A stretch of DNA of 64,000 nucleotides. Source: Isoetes taiwanensis. Taxonomy: Eukaryota; Streptophyta; Lycopodiopsida; Isoetales; Isoetaceae. A model generated the notes under the pieces. The model was not told the DNA's origin, did no database searches, and saw nothing but the letters and a program-made list of their open reading frames with translations. Of this stretch, positions 1 through 12,704 are shown piece by piece (position 1 is the first letter of the stretch; every line of letters starts with the position of its first letter). Made by a program: the position numbers and the translations under genes. The stretch spans positions 11,781,760-11,845,759 of the forward strand of contig JAJEKV010000021.1 of the NCBI GenBank assembly GCA_021234155.1, written 5' to 3'.

Positions 1-744
1 GGCTGTACAACTTACTCAAACATGTGAAGCATTCTCTCATTGCTATCCATATCAAATCAGATTGATGATCTCCCACTGCATCCTCCCCTTGTTCTTGAGC
101 ATTATTACATGATACATCCATGAGACCCCTCACCAGAGATTTTGTCACTTTTATGTAGAACTCATCAAACCAACTTGGGAATTTATGCAATTTAAATAAA
201 ACAACTATTGCCTGTTCACAATTTATGATAGAATCAAATCTTTTATCGACGTTCGCCCTTTGTGATGTTGAAGCTCTTGGTAGAGCACAACATGATTGAA
301 ACTTGTGCAAGTTTATGGTGACTAAAGGATAGGGTCTTTATCATATAAAGTAGAGGAACATTATACAACATGAGGAAATTCCTCTTTTCAAGAACAACAC
401 ATATTACATTTTGTTAGGAGTCCACAGATTGTGGAAATGTCAATTTTGGCTGCAGAGTATAATTTCTTACATTCTAGAGTCCCACCCAGTATTAGACAGT
501 TATATATGAACTACTTATTTTCTTTTTATACATGTCTCTCCAACATAAAATTTCTATTTATCTATCTAATTATTAAATAATCAAGTACTGAATAAAGTGT
601 AAACTTGATGTTCAATCATTTGGACCTTGGGCATGCTTTGAAACATATGTCAGAAGGTGTAAAAGGTACCTTTTTATGTTAGAAACATGGACGCTCATCC
701 CTCCATAGTGGTCAGCAATCAGATCTCATTTTATATAATCAATA

Positions 745-766
745 GATGGATGGATGGATGGATGAG
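745..766. repeat. (GATG)n microsatellite, first copy
   Basis: About five GATG units sit directly beside the left arm of the foldback at 767-870. The matching tract in the second duplicate is at 3569-3633. Confidence 0.85.
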
Positions 767-870
767 GAGGTTAACCCTCCCCTCGAGATGATTATGGCAT
801 ATAACCCTCGAGACCGATAGGCCGAGAGGGATATCTGCCATGATCTTTGAGAGGGGAGGTTTAACCTCCT
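767..870. repeat. Foldback inverted repeat (copy 1)
   Basis: The left arm reads GAGGTTAACCCTCCCCTC and the right arm (about 849-869) is its near reverse complement, with GAGGGGAGGTTTAACCTCC. The complementarity continues inward towards the centre (TGATTATGGCATAT against ATCTGCCATGATC). The sequence would fold as a long imperfect hairpin. A copy lies at 3634-3738 in the duplicated segment. It resembles a small foldback MITE; target-site duplications are obscured by the flanking microsatellite. Confidence 0.6.
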
Positions 871-1235
871 TTAAACAGCTGTTGGAGGTGATTATCACCA
901 TTGATTTGATAATCTTCCCAATCTTATTTGTGGGATTGATAATTTGTGAGGACCAATGGGACGTGGCAAATAACCTCTACTACCAAGTTGTTGATCCAAG
1001 CATGGAGTTGCTGCAATTTGACAATCACATGACAACAACTATTTATTTATAGATAGATGGATGGATGGATGGATAAATAGAAAGAATGAACAAGAACGTG
1101 AAGTCCAAATCATGGCTTGAGGACAAAGCTCCATCAATGAACTAGGGCAAATGTCCAATCAAAATATAATAAAATAAAATAGAGGCACATCAAGGGGGAG
1201 TCACCATTACGACCCCACAAAGCATTAGAGTTTTT

Positions 1236-2805
1236 TTGAGGTCAATTAAGGGCCTTGTAAGAGTATTTTGGGGGGGCTGCCACATAGGATCCCGAACCTA
1301 TCTTTCCCCCCTCCATACCTAACTTTCACTCTCCCCTAACCTAACTTCCCCCCCTCCAAACCTAACCTCGTACCTAACTTTGCAATCATTATTTCCTAAC
1401 GACCACAAAATTTGATGATTCCATCTAAGATTTTCCTTTTCCCACCATCGAGCTTCAGCCATCGAGCTTCAGCGCCATCGAGCTTGCTATCGAGCTTGGC
1501 ATTGCGCTATCGAGCTTGCCATCGCGCCCAAGCATTGTTTGAAGATGAGGACGGGATTGAGTTTTTCCTTATGCTAACTGCACAAATGATAGACTACCAT
1601 ATTTATTAGGCATCTACAAAGCCCATAAACAGGATTATAGATGGATCACTAATGCACATGGGACAATCTATACGGAATTCTCAAATATCATTACAGAAGG
1701 GCTGAACATGATCATCATGATATGGCCAGAACAATATGTCTGAAATTTTGCAATCTTTTTCCTAGAAAAGTCAACCCAAATTGGATGATTCAATCTGTAT
1801 ATGATGTCATATTAAACCTTCCTTCAAAAATCACGGATATCTTTATGGCAGATATAACAAAGTGTTATGAAAGTATTCCTTTGGCCGGCGATACTGGAAT
1901 ATGCCATGTCATTTCAAATTATGGCGGATTCTTGCTAGCAAATAGAGCGCAGCAGTATTTCTGATCAGGGATCAAATTTGCAGAGCCAATGCAGCAGTTT
2001 GTGGGTTGAGATTTTTCGGAGATTTGGGTTTAAGGCCGGATTTGGGTTGTCTACAACAACGACAAATTGCAGGAAAGTTCTGACAAAAATCGGGTAAGTA
2101 GTACTTAGATTTGTTGGGCATCTGCAAAAAATGAATAGAAAGAGAGATAAGATCAGCAGGCCAGCGGTTTTGAAGATGAACAGGGAGTCTGGAGTAATTG
2201 GCAAGGCGCGAAAGCCATTGCCGGATGTGCAACATAGGCAGCCAGTGATAATCCATACCCATTCACTAAAGGTGCATACACGCGCCTGCGCTGCAAGACA
2301 GCCAAATCCAAATCCAAATCCAAATCTCATAAGAATTGCCTTCCTAAGCCAGATCTAGCCTCCTCTTCCAAATCATGTAGCCAACACACTCAACCTTGTG
2401 GCTCCAACCAATGCCTCCCTTCTCAAAGTAAAGAAAGTTTTGGTACTAAATTCCTTGGCACTTCTCCTATCACCATCACCCCCCCATATCATTTGCATGA
2501 TCTTCCTCATTATTACTCCAAATGCCTTCCTCAGCCCTTCTATGATAGTAAGTTCTTTCCTTTTCAAACCCCTAGTCTTCCAAGTATAGCTACCTCTCAT
2601 TCATGTGCCTGTATTGAGTGCAAACAAAGCCTTGGTGATCAAATCCATGGCACTTTTACTAGCCTCATTACCCCTGAGTATATTATTAATGACCTTCCGC
2701 AGTTTTCTTCTCCTAGTTGAGCCTTTGATAAGTTATATTTATAGCATGTTGATTGCTCTTCAAACCCTTAGCTTCAGGGACATGGGCGGGTCTTTCTCGA
2801 AATCG
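1236..2805. other. Interval between the two duplicates, no recognised gene
   Basis: Several short frames on both strands run through 1700-2720, but none carries a motif I recognise and none has a codon pattern or splice structure that would support a gene. The 2360-2730 part is rich in TTCCT/CCT runs with loosely repeated phrases. No RNA gene seen. Confidence 0.5.
1446..1528. repeat. Short tandem repeat, CATCGAGCTT motif
   Basis: About six imperfect copies of a 10-16 base unit built on (C/T)ATCGAGCTT. It gives a short open frame with repeated Ser-Ser-Leu-like residues, which I do not regard as a gene. Confidence 0.75.
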
Positions 2806-3568
2806 GCTGTACAACTTACTCAAACATGTGAAGCATTCTCTCATTGCTATCCAAATCAAATCATATTGATGATCTCCCACTTGCATCCCCCCCCCCTTGT
2901 TCTTGAGCATCATTATATGATACATCCATGAGTCCCCTCACCAGAGATTTTATCAAGTGTCCCTTTATGTAGAACTCATCAAACCAACTTGGGAATTTAC
3001 GCAATTTAAATAAAACAACTATTGCCTATTCACAATTTATGAAAGAATCAAATCTTTTATCGGCGTTCGCACTTTGTGATGTTGAAGCTCTTGGTAGAGC
3101 ATAACATGATTCAAACTTGTGCAAGTTTATGGTGACTAAAGGATAGGGTCTTTATCATATAAAGTAGAGGAAGTACTCAACGTTATACAACATGAGGAAA
3201 TTCCTCTTTTCAAGAACAATACACATTACCTTTTGTTAGGAGTCCACAAATTGTGGAAATGTCAATTTTGGCAACAGAGTAAAATTTCTTACATTCTAGA
3301 GTTCCAATCACTATGTCCCACCCAGTATTAGACAGTTATATATGAACTACTTATTTTCTTTTTATGCATGTAACATAGAATTTCTATCTATCTATCTAAT
3401 TATTAAATAATCAAGTACTAAATAAAGTATAAACTTGATGTTCAATCATTTGGATCTTAGGCATGCTTTGAAACATATGCCAGAAGGTATAAAAGGTACC
3501 TTTTTATTTTAGAAACATGGACGGTCATCCCTCCATAGTGTTCACCAATCATAATTTTATATAATCAA

Positions 3569-3633
3569 TGGATGGATGGATGGATGGATGGATGGATGGA
3601 TGGATGGATCGATCGATCGATCGATCGATCGAT
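3569..3633. repeat. Compound (GGAT)n(CGAT)n microsatellite
   Basis: About ten GGAT units followed by about six CGAT units, adjoining the foldback of the second duplicate. The CGAT extension is absent from the first copy, so it arose after the duplication or was lost from the other copy. A related GATG tract lies at about 3911-3956, matching one at 1050-1075. Confidence 0.9.
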
Positions 3634-3738
3634 GAGGAGGTTAACCCTCCCCTCGAGATGATTATGGCATATAATCCTCGAGACCGATAGGCCGAGAGGG
3701 TTATCTTCCATGATCATTGAGAGAGGAGGTTTAACCTC
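3634..3738. repeat. Foldback inverted repeat (copy 2)
   Basis: Second copy of the hairpin at 767-870, carried by the segmental duplication. The arms are again GAGGTTAACCCTCCCCTC and a right arm near 3719-3738. A few substitutions in the right arm (GAGAGAGGAGG in place of GAGAGGGGAGG) weaken the pairing slightly. Confidence 0.6.
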
Positions 3739-4099
3739 CTTTAAACAACTGTTGGTGGTGATTATCACCATTGATTTGATAATCTTCCCAATCTTATTTG
3801 TGGAATTGATAATCTGTGAGGACCAATGGGCTATGGCAAATAACCTCTACTACCAAGATGTTGATCCAAGCATGGAGGTTGCTGCAATTTGACAATCACA
3901 TGACAACAACTATAGATAGATGGATGGCTGGATGGATGGATGGATGGATGGATGGAACAATGACATGAAGTCCAAATCATAGCTTGAGGACAAAGGTCCA
4001 TCAATGAACTAGAGCAAACGTCCAATCAAAATATAATAAAATAAAATAGAGGCACATCAAGGGGGAGTCACCGTTAAGATCCCACAAAGCCATATGCAT

Positions 4100-5279
4100 G
4101 GCTGAGAGGGGTCCAAAATTATGGCCTGGTTGTTAGTATATGTAAGAAAAAGGTACATTTTCCTTTTTAGTTTTTTGTACATATATGGGAAGGGATTGTA
4201 GTTCGTATAGAAATTCAAAACTATATGATACAGGAGCCATTTGGGATTAGTAGAAAATTGATCTCCTTCAGATACTACATTTAATTTCTCGCTTTAAGGT
4301 TGAACAATTTACTTAATACCTTCAATTGTAACTTTCTCTTGGTTGTTTCAGAAACTTTATTTTGTGTAGCAAATGCCGTACAATTAGGGCATATAAGACG
4401 GGTGTCTTAAAAATAAAATATCATATATAATTAGGATGGGTTAGAGATACGACAATACTCAAACATCGTACAGTAGGAGTTTTTAGCTAAATATTGACAT
4501 CCACAGGGGGTTTTCTAACTACCTTATACATGCACATGGCATATCTCTTACTAAGAATGTGGATCCTCGGAAGGCACATATGCCTAATCATAAATAAAAA
4601 ATGATAGAATAAAGGCAAAAATAATTTCTAAAGAGCATTGTGTAGCCAAGCATGGATCTGTAGGCCACTTATCAAGTACAATGGCCATACCACCACAATA
4701 AATAGCCCCCTTTACATCCAATCGCACTTTTGAACTTTAGCTAATTCCTCTAGTCCATGGACAATCTCTATTCTAAATTTGTTATGCTCGAGACGTGAAA
4801 AAGTGTCAAATCTTTTTGCACTGAAAAGGAAGGCCCTCTAAGATGATTGCCATGACAAAGCTCTAGCATTTGTATGTCAATTTGACTTTAAAGTACAAAT
4901 GGGCTTCCTTGGAGTGCAATGATTGCTGAATATGCACATCACCATGAAGGATATCTTGAATGTTCTGAACCTTTTATAAATCATGGCATCTTACTATTTG
5001 ATTAGTAAGATTTAAATCCAAATACAAAGATGTCCCTTTAAGTCCCTTGATCTACTTTTAGATGTCCATTTTTGTGATCAAACCTAGCATTGTAAATTTC
5101 ACTATGTGTGGGCAGTGGGGTTGCAATGCTTTCAACATGTACAGAATAATAACAACTACTATTACTACCGTGAGGTCCATTTAGCTAACAACAAAGTGGT
5201 AATGTCTTTTGCAAGTCATCTGATGCTTCATGCCACGGATCACCAAGTTACACTAATGACCACTTGTCATTAATACAGC
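4100..5279. other. No gene seen
   Basis: AT-rich intergenic DNA without a convincing reading frame, structured RNA or tandem array. Confidence 0.5.
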
Positions 5280-5756
5280 ATGGAATACATTACCAATAAG
5301 CATTATAACTATAAATTACGGATTAAAAGGGAATGGGACGAGAAACTTATTACCAAATGGTTTAATGTTGACCCAAAAGGTAAATGCTGGACATTGATTA
5401 CTAAAGATGTTTTTATCAAGGCCAACATTTGGTTGTTGACTAATTGCTTTATTATGTGGGGAGCTGATACATGGTTGCAGATTAATGGCATCCCCATGGG
5501 CTTTGCTTGCAACCCATGCTGGTGCAACCTCTATCTGACATGGAATGAGTTCTATTTTGGGCCCAAGGCCATTGTACTATATATATCACTAAAGATAGAT
5601 CTTGAGTTTTTAGATGAGATTTTGAGTTGTCTCGTTTCATTCCTCTCGCTTGACGAGAGTTCATGTACTCTTATTGATATTCAAGAAGTCATATCTTGGC
5701 ATATTGTGCGTGACACTCTGTTAGGACTTGCCTGCTTGATCCAAGGGTCCTCATAG
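5280..5756 (+). pseudogene. Reverse-transcriptase-like fragment (possibly Penelope-like)
   Basis: A 158-codon open frame whose middle resembles RT motif B: a GIPMG core followed after a few residues by N-P and then N-LYL, in the phrase QINGIPMGFACNPCWCNLYL. This arrangement (Q-x-x-GIPMG...P...N-L-L) is typical of reverse transcriptases of Penelope-like and related non-LTR elements. The preceding residues, with hydrophobic runs spaced around a W, fit the segment between motifs A and B. The catalytic YxDD box and the upstream motif A are not recognisable, and residues after about position 100 look unrelated. I infer a truncated, inactive copy. The assignment to Penelope-like elements rather than a LINE is a guess. 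Confidence 0.4.
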
Positions 5757-7572
5757 AGGGTTGTCTTGCAGGTGGTCCCGAACCCAGACCCTAAACACTG
5801 GATACCTATACCATTACAATGAATACTAAAAACTCAACAGATTAGCAGGCAAATCAGGAATAAAAAAACATCAAAACATCTTAGGGGTTAGAAGCATAGC
5901 CGAGAAATGCAGGTGTATAAGACTATCTAAAGTATCTAACCTCGAGAGATAAATTTCTCTATTGCCTCAACACTATTAAACTATCAAGAAGAGGCACTTG
6001 CCTAATTTCTTAAAAATTCAGCCTCCATGGTTACTGCCGCTGGTATGCAATCTTGATTGCAGTTTCCTACTTCTATGGCCTGTCCAACACTGCCTCCTAA
6101 TTCTTGTCTATCAACACTCTTGCTTATGTTCCTGCTTCCATGGATTTGCAACAATTATCACCTCTCTTTGTGGTGCATTTATTCAAGGAAATTTGATCAA
6201 GGTTGCCCTCCAAAAACTCATATTATGAAAGTTAACAATGATAATAAGCATGCAAAAAGAACATAACATTTGTTTTCAAGAAATCAAGAAAGGCAACTAC
6301 CTCTGCGACCATTTCTAGTCCATATTTCATTAAAATTGGGGAACTTCCTCATGTTAATCATTCTCAGTTTTAATTTTGAGACATAAACCCATGAGATACT
6401 CTGGTTACAATAAATATTTAATGCTAGTGGTAGGACCTTAAAATGCTACACCTTAGGTTACAAGTTTGAGTATGGCCAGCATCAGTCTAGTAATGGGGAC
6501 TTTAAAATCCATTGCTCTGAGGTCCAGGTTCAATATTGGTCATATGTCATATACAATCACGTGGAGCAACTAATTCCATAAGATGTCGCGTCATAGAGTG
6601 GATTCAGATTGGCTTTCTTTCATACGTGTCATTGTACTAGAGATGTGTGATGAATAAAGTACACAAATCCTTCAATAAAAGGGATAAAAAGATAGATTGG
6701 TATATCCACTAACAATTACTGCTCCACATGACTTAAATTCATTGAAAAATCAAGATAGGTAGGTAGGTAGATATTCCTTTGGTGGAGATTAGCCATGAAT
6801 CTCATAATGTATAGTGATATACATGCAATTGGTTATTATACTGGTGGAGTTTTGGTTTACGATCATTCCAATGACTTCCTCAGCAATTTTCTTGCAATGA
6901 GTTATCTGGATATGATTTTTTTAGATTTTTTTTCTTTTTGTTTGGATGAACGGGACATTTATTACTCAAAATAAGACAAAGAGTGGACTCAAAACACAGT
7001 GGAAAAGATGTCCAATAGAGCAAAATTACCCACCATATACATAACACAGAAATGAAGAGAATAAATATCATGAAGAGCATAATTGACTATGAATAAGTCT
7101 GAACTTGAAGACAGTGCTCTCAAATGACACCCTTGACAACATCTTTAAGGACGAATGGCAATATGACTATGAGCGTCACTGAGTACTTGGCTATCCGAAA
7201 AGACGTGTCCTTTGAAGATGAAGAGATTTCATCTCTTTCAGTAGGATCGGTACGAGCCATTGGATGGAACTAAAACAAAGTTTGCATTGTCTCTTAAGCA
7301 GCTAGTGACCCTTTGAGGAAAGAATAGAATAGAATAGAATAGAAAATGGATATGAGAAAGTGGATAGAATAATGCTTATAGAAGGAGTAGCTTAATAGAT
7401 AGAGAACTTAATGCATGAGAGCAAATTTGGAGAGTTATCAACATTACAAATTTTGCCATATGAACTTAGAAATCAGAACCTTGCTTTGAAGAAGAAAGTG
7501 AATCATCCCCAGTCCTCCGCAAATTTTGGGCAAAATGCATTTGCTCAACTAATTTTAACATCATCTCCCTCT
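5757..7572. other. No gene seen; minor simple repeats
   Basis: Only small simple repeats stand out: TAGG units near 6757-6770 and GAATA units near 7321-7342. Two places near 6440-6540 loosely resemble a polymerase III B box but lack a matching A box. Confidence 0.5.
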
Positions 7573-9460
7573 TCAGTGCCACCCCAAATAAAATAAAGTT
7601 CCTGAACAGTACATGGACTTGGCTATAGTTATGCGGCCAGCCATGGATAACTTGGTTATAGACCACCAAAATAAATGCTTTCCCAACCTCTTAATGATAC
7701 CATCCGATGCACCTCTAGATGAAAGATGTATACCGACTGAAATGCTCAGAAGCGGGTTGTCTTCCCATGAGGAAGAACCTTCTATGGAAATGCAACCACA
7801 GAAGATGACATTGGAGAATCGAAGGAGCATAGAGTAGTACAATTTTGCCATCTATGCCAAAGAAAAACTATCCAACAGGGAAATGGCATTCTACAATTCC
7901 TGCTCATTGGCAATTAGGAACAAGAAAGTGCCATCTGTGTACTGATTACATCTCTTGTGAACTATTATTAATGGCGAGACCATGCAAGATGCCTTCCTGC
8001 GCTGCAAGAGATAATACTTAGAGAGGTGTCTGCCACAATTGTAATACCTTCTTTGTATCGGGACCGGGGGCGAAACCTCTTCCACCTACCATGTTAGAGT
8101 TCCAGATGCACACAACAAGCTCAAGACATTCAACATTCGGCTCGGACTAGTCCTCATCATGTGTGTTCCCTGGCCTCTGGTGTCCTTTGGTGGCGCGGTT
8201 CTAGTTCCATTTGTGGACACTTAATTGGTGCCGGTGCATGTCCTTCTCTCCTTGATCTATGCCTGTTGTTGGCTCGCGGCCAACCTCCCAAAGGCCAATA
8301 CAGGTTTGCCTGCTCACGCAGTGACTCATGATGACTAGACCAATCGCATGGCCTTAGCGCCGGTGATATCTCATTCAAATTTTTGACCTATCAATTTTCG
8401 ATAGTAGGATAATGGCCTACCATGATGGTGACAGGTGATGGGAAATTAGGATTCGTTATGGTAAAAGGAGTCATATATGAACCCGATATAACTAGCTGAG
8501 CTCCTGAGGTAAACGGAAATGGAGCCTAAGAGACAGCTACCACATCCAAGGAAGGTAGTAGACGTGCAAATTACCCAATCCCGATACGGGGAGGTATCTG
8601 CTACAAACTGGGCATCAAAACCAAGATGTACTAGGCACTGCTCCAAGAAAATCCAGTCAACACTGTCATATGCTTTCGCAAAATCTAGCTTCAAATTATA
8701 CGATGGAATGACTATGCATTCTAGTCCAGGAATAGGTTTCATACGTATGAAACTCAAATTCTCAATGTATAAAGTTGAAAAATATATATTTTTTATGTAA
8801 AAAATGTACTTTTTTTCATTCATTACCGTAACGGACGTGAATTAATGTAAATTATCACAGCGAAATAAAAAAAAAGAATTAATATTTTTTTTTTGAATTT
8901 CATGTACGTGAAATCCATTGTTTTGGGTATGCGAAACATCTTTTGGATACCTGAAATAGTGTATTTCACGTACACAAAATAAAGAAAAAAAAACTATAAC
9001 ACCTAGAAAAAAGAAAAAAAGAAATGGGGGTGTATCAAAAAATACACTGTCTTGCATATGCTCGACAACCTCTGAGCAAGCCATTACACCAAGTAAAACC
9101 TGGGGAATGATCAATTTCTATAAAGCCATAGTCATGCATTAAGTGATGCCATTGCTCTCGTTCAAAGTCCTGCACTATTTCTTCACCTCTGCCACACCAG
9201 TCCTGCTTGAGCTCAACCATATTAAAATCACCCACCATGACCCACGCAACAGGGATGCCTAACCTCAACAGTTTGGATTGCAAAGTCGCCCACGGTGCAC
9301 CTCTCTGATGTAGTCAATTTTGCCCCAAAGGATGCACTTGTACAAATGGGGGTATGCCATGGGCGTGCATAGGGTGACCAAAAACACCCCTGTATACGAT
9401 TTTTCGAAAGGCAAATCCGACCCCTTCCATACAAAGTTTACCCCAGGTAGTGGCAAAAAA
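7573..9460 (-). pseudogene. Decayed LINE, ORF2 (endonuclease and reverse transcriptase remnants)
   Basis: Read on the minus strand, three pieces occur in the order expected of a plant L1-type ORF2. An endonuclease fragment at about 9035-9283 has the signature VGDFN and a downstream GFTW. A reverse-transcriptase fragment at about 8640-8720 reads KAYDSVDW, matching RT motif 2 where D is catalytic. A C-terminal fragment at 7573-7851 has LSMAGRI, the usual motif after the RT core. Stops and frameshifts separate them, and the catalytic YxDD segment is not intact. Homopolymer-rich DNA at 8850-9020 interrupts the element. It is a dead copy, continuous with the ORF1-like frame upstream. Confidence 0.7.
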
Positions 9461-10054
9461 GCCCCCTAATCCTATGTGCACGTGTGGAAATGGGTCGAAA
9501 AAACCCCCCTATGAGTCATCAAGGCATATTGTATGGCATTTACAGTGAATCCCTTTTGGACTACGCACATAAACATAGCCAATTCCCACTATTGCCCCTT
9601 ATAAAACCACTTGATTATGATCCACCGACCAACTTTGTTAACCTGAGTAAATGACACTGCAATATTCTGCCCCCATGCTCCAAGGACACCAGGCTTAGCT
9701 GAGTTTGAAGCCACAACAAGGACATTGCATTACCTATTGATTACCGCAACAATATTATATGAAATTTGAGTCCCACCTTGCCAAGGCCATGGACAACCTG
9801 CTTCCTTTAGTAGGGGAGGACCTCGGTGCATTCTAGGAGATTAACTTCATTGTGCAAGCAAGTGTGGAGGACACTCTAAGTCCATATCAACATTTATATG
9901 AGACTCAGTATATACTTGATCAATCCAGTATGGTTATTCTTTTAGAAGTGTAGTAATAGTGTTAAGGCGTGGTGACTCAATGGCTCAATAGGGTTGGGAG
10001 ATGCAGACACAGAGGTCTACGATGCAAAGCTATTCCTCCTCCAAGCAACTTTTT

Positions 10055-11105
10055 TCATGCGAGCAATGGACCATTCTTGTTAAATGCGCTCTTTCTTGCA
10101 TGCAATGATGTCAAGCCTCTCTCGTCAGTAGAAAGACATTCATGGGCTATAGTGGATGTGCCAGTGGCTAGAGAATAAGAGGTAAAAGCAGGAACAGATG
10201 CAATGGTGGTGGAATTAGGGATGTAAATAGGAGGAATAGAATTAGAAGAGACAGAAGCAGAAGGAGGAATGGGAATGGTGGGTCTCTGTGCACGACAAGT
10301 AGAGAAGGCTTCAACATCAGGGAACATATTGGCAAGCTCGGGACCATTAAGCAAAGACAATTTGTACTTAAACAAAAGTGGACTACTTCTAACAACCGCA
10401 GATTTTGGGACAGAGGCCTCAACAGAAAAAGATACACAAATACGAGGACCACTGACAATACAATGAGCAAGATGCAGTCCTAATCCATTGACAATGTCAA
10501 CTAGGAAGTTTGGAACCTGCAACTCAATAGGAAAGTCCTCTAATGTAAACCAGCAGGGCATATGACTTGCACCAGACTTATTAGGTAGAAATCTAGGGGT
10601 GTATACTTGATACAAAAGATAATATCCCCATGAAGGATCCATTCCACCTTCCACTAGTTTGTCAATAGCAATAGGCGACCCGAACATCACTAAGAAATAA
10701 TTGTTTTGCTTATTTAAAGCTTTTAAGGATCATGATGAGGCATTTATTTTGAAGATGTTGCTTCAATAAAAAGCCCATCTTTTTGAGATAAAGGAACTGT
10801 CCAAGGAAATGACATACTATTGGGTGAGATATTAGATTGTGTAGACTTTGCAGCTGGATGCCATGATCTATCTCCACAAACGAGACACCAACATGTGCAA
10901 AGGCACTAGAGCACACCTCTGCTTCATAAAGCATGTTAGCAAGAGGTAATTGAATATCCATTCGATCTTCAAGAGCCGAGAACTCTTTCATGTATGCAGA
11001 AAACTCCTTTTTGTTAGTCTCCATCATGAGGGACACAACAATACTTATACGAGCAGGACGTATGCTAGATGTCATGTCACGCTTAATCCAATCACCGAAG
11101 CGCAT
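10055..11105 (-). pseudogene. LINE ORF1-like remnant (gag-like, DUF4283-type)
   Basis: Two minus-strand frames (10710-11105 and 10055-10690) lie just upstream of the LINE ORF2 fragments. The second contains a W-F-T-L-E-D-F-P-I-E-L phrase followed by a G-L-G-L/I stretch, resembling the DUF4283 nucleic-acid-binding domain of plant LINE ORF1 proteins (typically V-W-V-R-L-P-x-L-P-x-E). No zinc knuckle is visible afterwards; the tail is low-complexity Ser/Pro/Ile. The frame change near 10700 shows decay. The position relative to ORF2 supports the call more than the residues do. Confidence 0.5.
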
Positions 11106-12650
11106 TTGTGAGACTCAAGCAATGGTGTTAGGAACAGACCAGAGAACAGAAGAGAGAGTAAGAGATGCTAAAAGGCATGAAGAGGATGAAGGAGCAAAAG
11201 AAGAAGGAATTGGGACAATAGCAGAGGCACTAGAAGGAGAAGGTAGAGATGAATCGAGATAAAGACTAAATTAAATATCACTTGTACTAGAAATTATAAG
11301 GAAAGTTCAAGACTTCCAAATATTTTTATTGGATGAATGGACTTGTCTGCTGCTTATATTCCAGATTTTAGGTTATAATTCATTTTTGGAAAAATGTTAT
11401 TAATTTGATTTGGGAATAGCCTTCTGGGAACCAGTATTGGTTCACAGAAGACAAAAAACAGTTTTGACCCTACTGTGCTCGAATGAATTCTATCTCCCTT
11501 TCCAGAGCTGGGATAGCAGTGCAAGGTTTTGCGTTTTATTTTCCACCTCATGTAGAAAAATACAAAAATAATAAATAAAATGAAAAACATCTTTGCATTG
11601 AGACAATTTTACCATATATAAACATGAGACTTGACCCTTGGATTCACCTAAGCATAACTTTCAAGAATAGGAGCTGATCGATTTTTAGGTATTTCTCTTG
11701 CGTAACATGACTGCTATATATTAACTTGTAGGAAGGATTCAATTGAAAATTGAGTTGTTGATTTTATATGAATTTTAAATGAACAATGCAAATGAACCAT
11801 TTTTGGTCCATTCAAGAGACAACTCTAGCATTACAATAAAGCTAGGAAAAACTTTCTAGAAAGTCACAACTGGGGACGCAAAGGATTTGACTAGATTTAC
11901 CTACATTTCTGGGTAATATTGGATGGCAATGTGTTAAGAGTATGAAACAAATGGTGGAAAATGGTTTCCACTGGATTAAAAAATGCTTTTGTTCTTCTTC
12001 CTCCTTCCTCATGACACAGCCAATGCCATCCGACAAATAGGTTGCACTATTTTTAACTAATTTCATGAGGATCCTAAGTATGTATAGCTACTTGGTGTGG
12101 TGCAACGCCTACACAGCCAAAGACCTCAATATTATACTGCGAAGATAAAAAATTTCAAACAACTTTCTAACGTGTGTACATGTTAACGTGTGACATTGGC
12201 ACAATTTAATCATTGTCGTGTAAGAAACATATATGTATGCATGGAAGTTAACATATTATATAGGATCCTAATATGTTATGCTTATATAATTTTCAAGCAA
12301 AGAAAGCCAACCCAAAAGCTATGGCAATTGCGGTGAGAAAGAGCTTTATGGATCGTCGAGGCACATTGTCTCACATGGGGCCACCACTTTGTTATTGTTT
12401 TTGAAGCCTACTACAAAATATCTTAAACCAAGCTTCATCTGACAGAAAACACTTCACAGACTTCCAAAGCATTATAAAAGCATCAAGATTCGAGCGCACT
12501 ATTTGGGTCCACACTAGGACAACAGGGATGAAATAGAAGGGGGAGTGTTACAAGAGCTGTAGTGCAGAACAATAGGCATAATGGACAAGCTAAACATGTT
12601 GGCAGGTTCTCTAGGGAGACAATTTAGGATGAAACCAATTGGGCAAGTGG
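11106..12650. other. No gene seen
   Basis: AT-rich DNA with scattered short frames and no recognisable motif. A short plus-strand frame at 10990-11262 is antisense to the LINE ORF1 remnant and ends in a low-complexity Glu/Arg stretch. Confidence 0.5.
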
Positions 12651-12704
12651 TGTGATGTAGACAAAGATGTAAGGTGTGGCGGCGAGGAGGTCTAGCCTCT
12701 CATC

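Larger units (their letters stand above)
1..1235. repeat. First copy of a 2.8-kb-spaced direct duplication
   Basis: This stretch recurs almost base for base at about 2806-4098, with small insertions, deletions and substitutions. The window opens inside the repeat, so its left end is unknown. The copies part company near 1235 and 4098, just after a shared phrase about a run of g residues (cacatcaagggggagtcacc). Each copy contains a foldback structure and two GATG microsatellite tracts. No convincing gene lies in either copy; the short open frames here are conserved between copies only because the DNA is duplicated. Confidence 0.9.
2806..4098. repeat. Second copy of the direct duplication
   Basis: Matches 1-1235 in the same orientation, offset by about 2805 bases at the left edge. 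It differs mainly in microsatellite length: the tract at about 3569-3633 is much longer than its partner at 745-765 and has acquired a run of CGAT units. This could be a tandem segmental duplication or two copies of one larger dispersed repeat. Confidence 0.9.

Noticed and set aside
1412-1609. Plus-strand 65-codon frame
   Set aside because: Generated by the CATCGAGCTT tandem repeat; repetitive Ser/Leu residues with no domain.
9968-10030. SINE-like text (GTGGTGACTCAATGGCTC... GATGCAGACACAGAGG)
   Set aside because: Resembles the head of some tRNA-derived SINEs, but no B-box match follows at the usual distance, so it was not annotated.
10990-11262. Plus-strand 90-codon frame
   Set aside because: Antisense to the LINE ORF1 remnant and ends in low-complexity Glu/Arg text.
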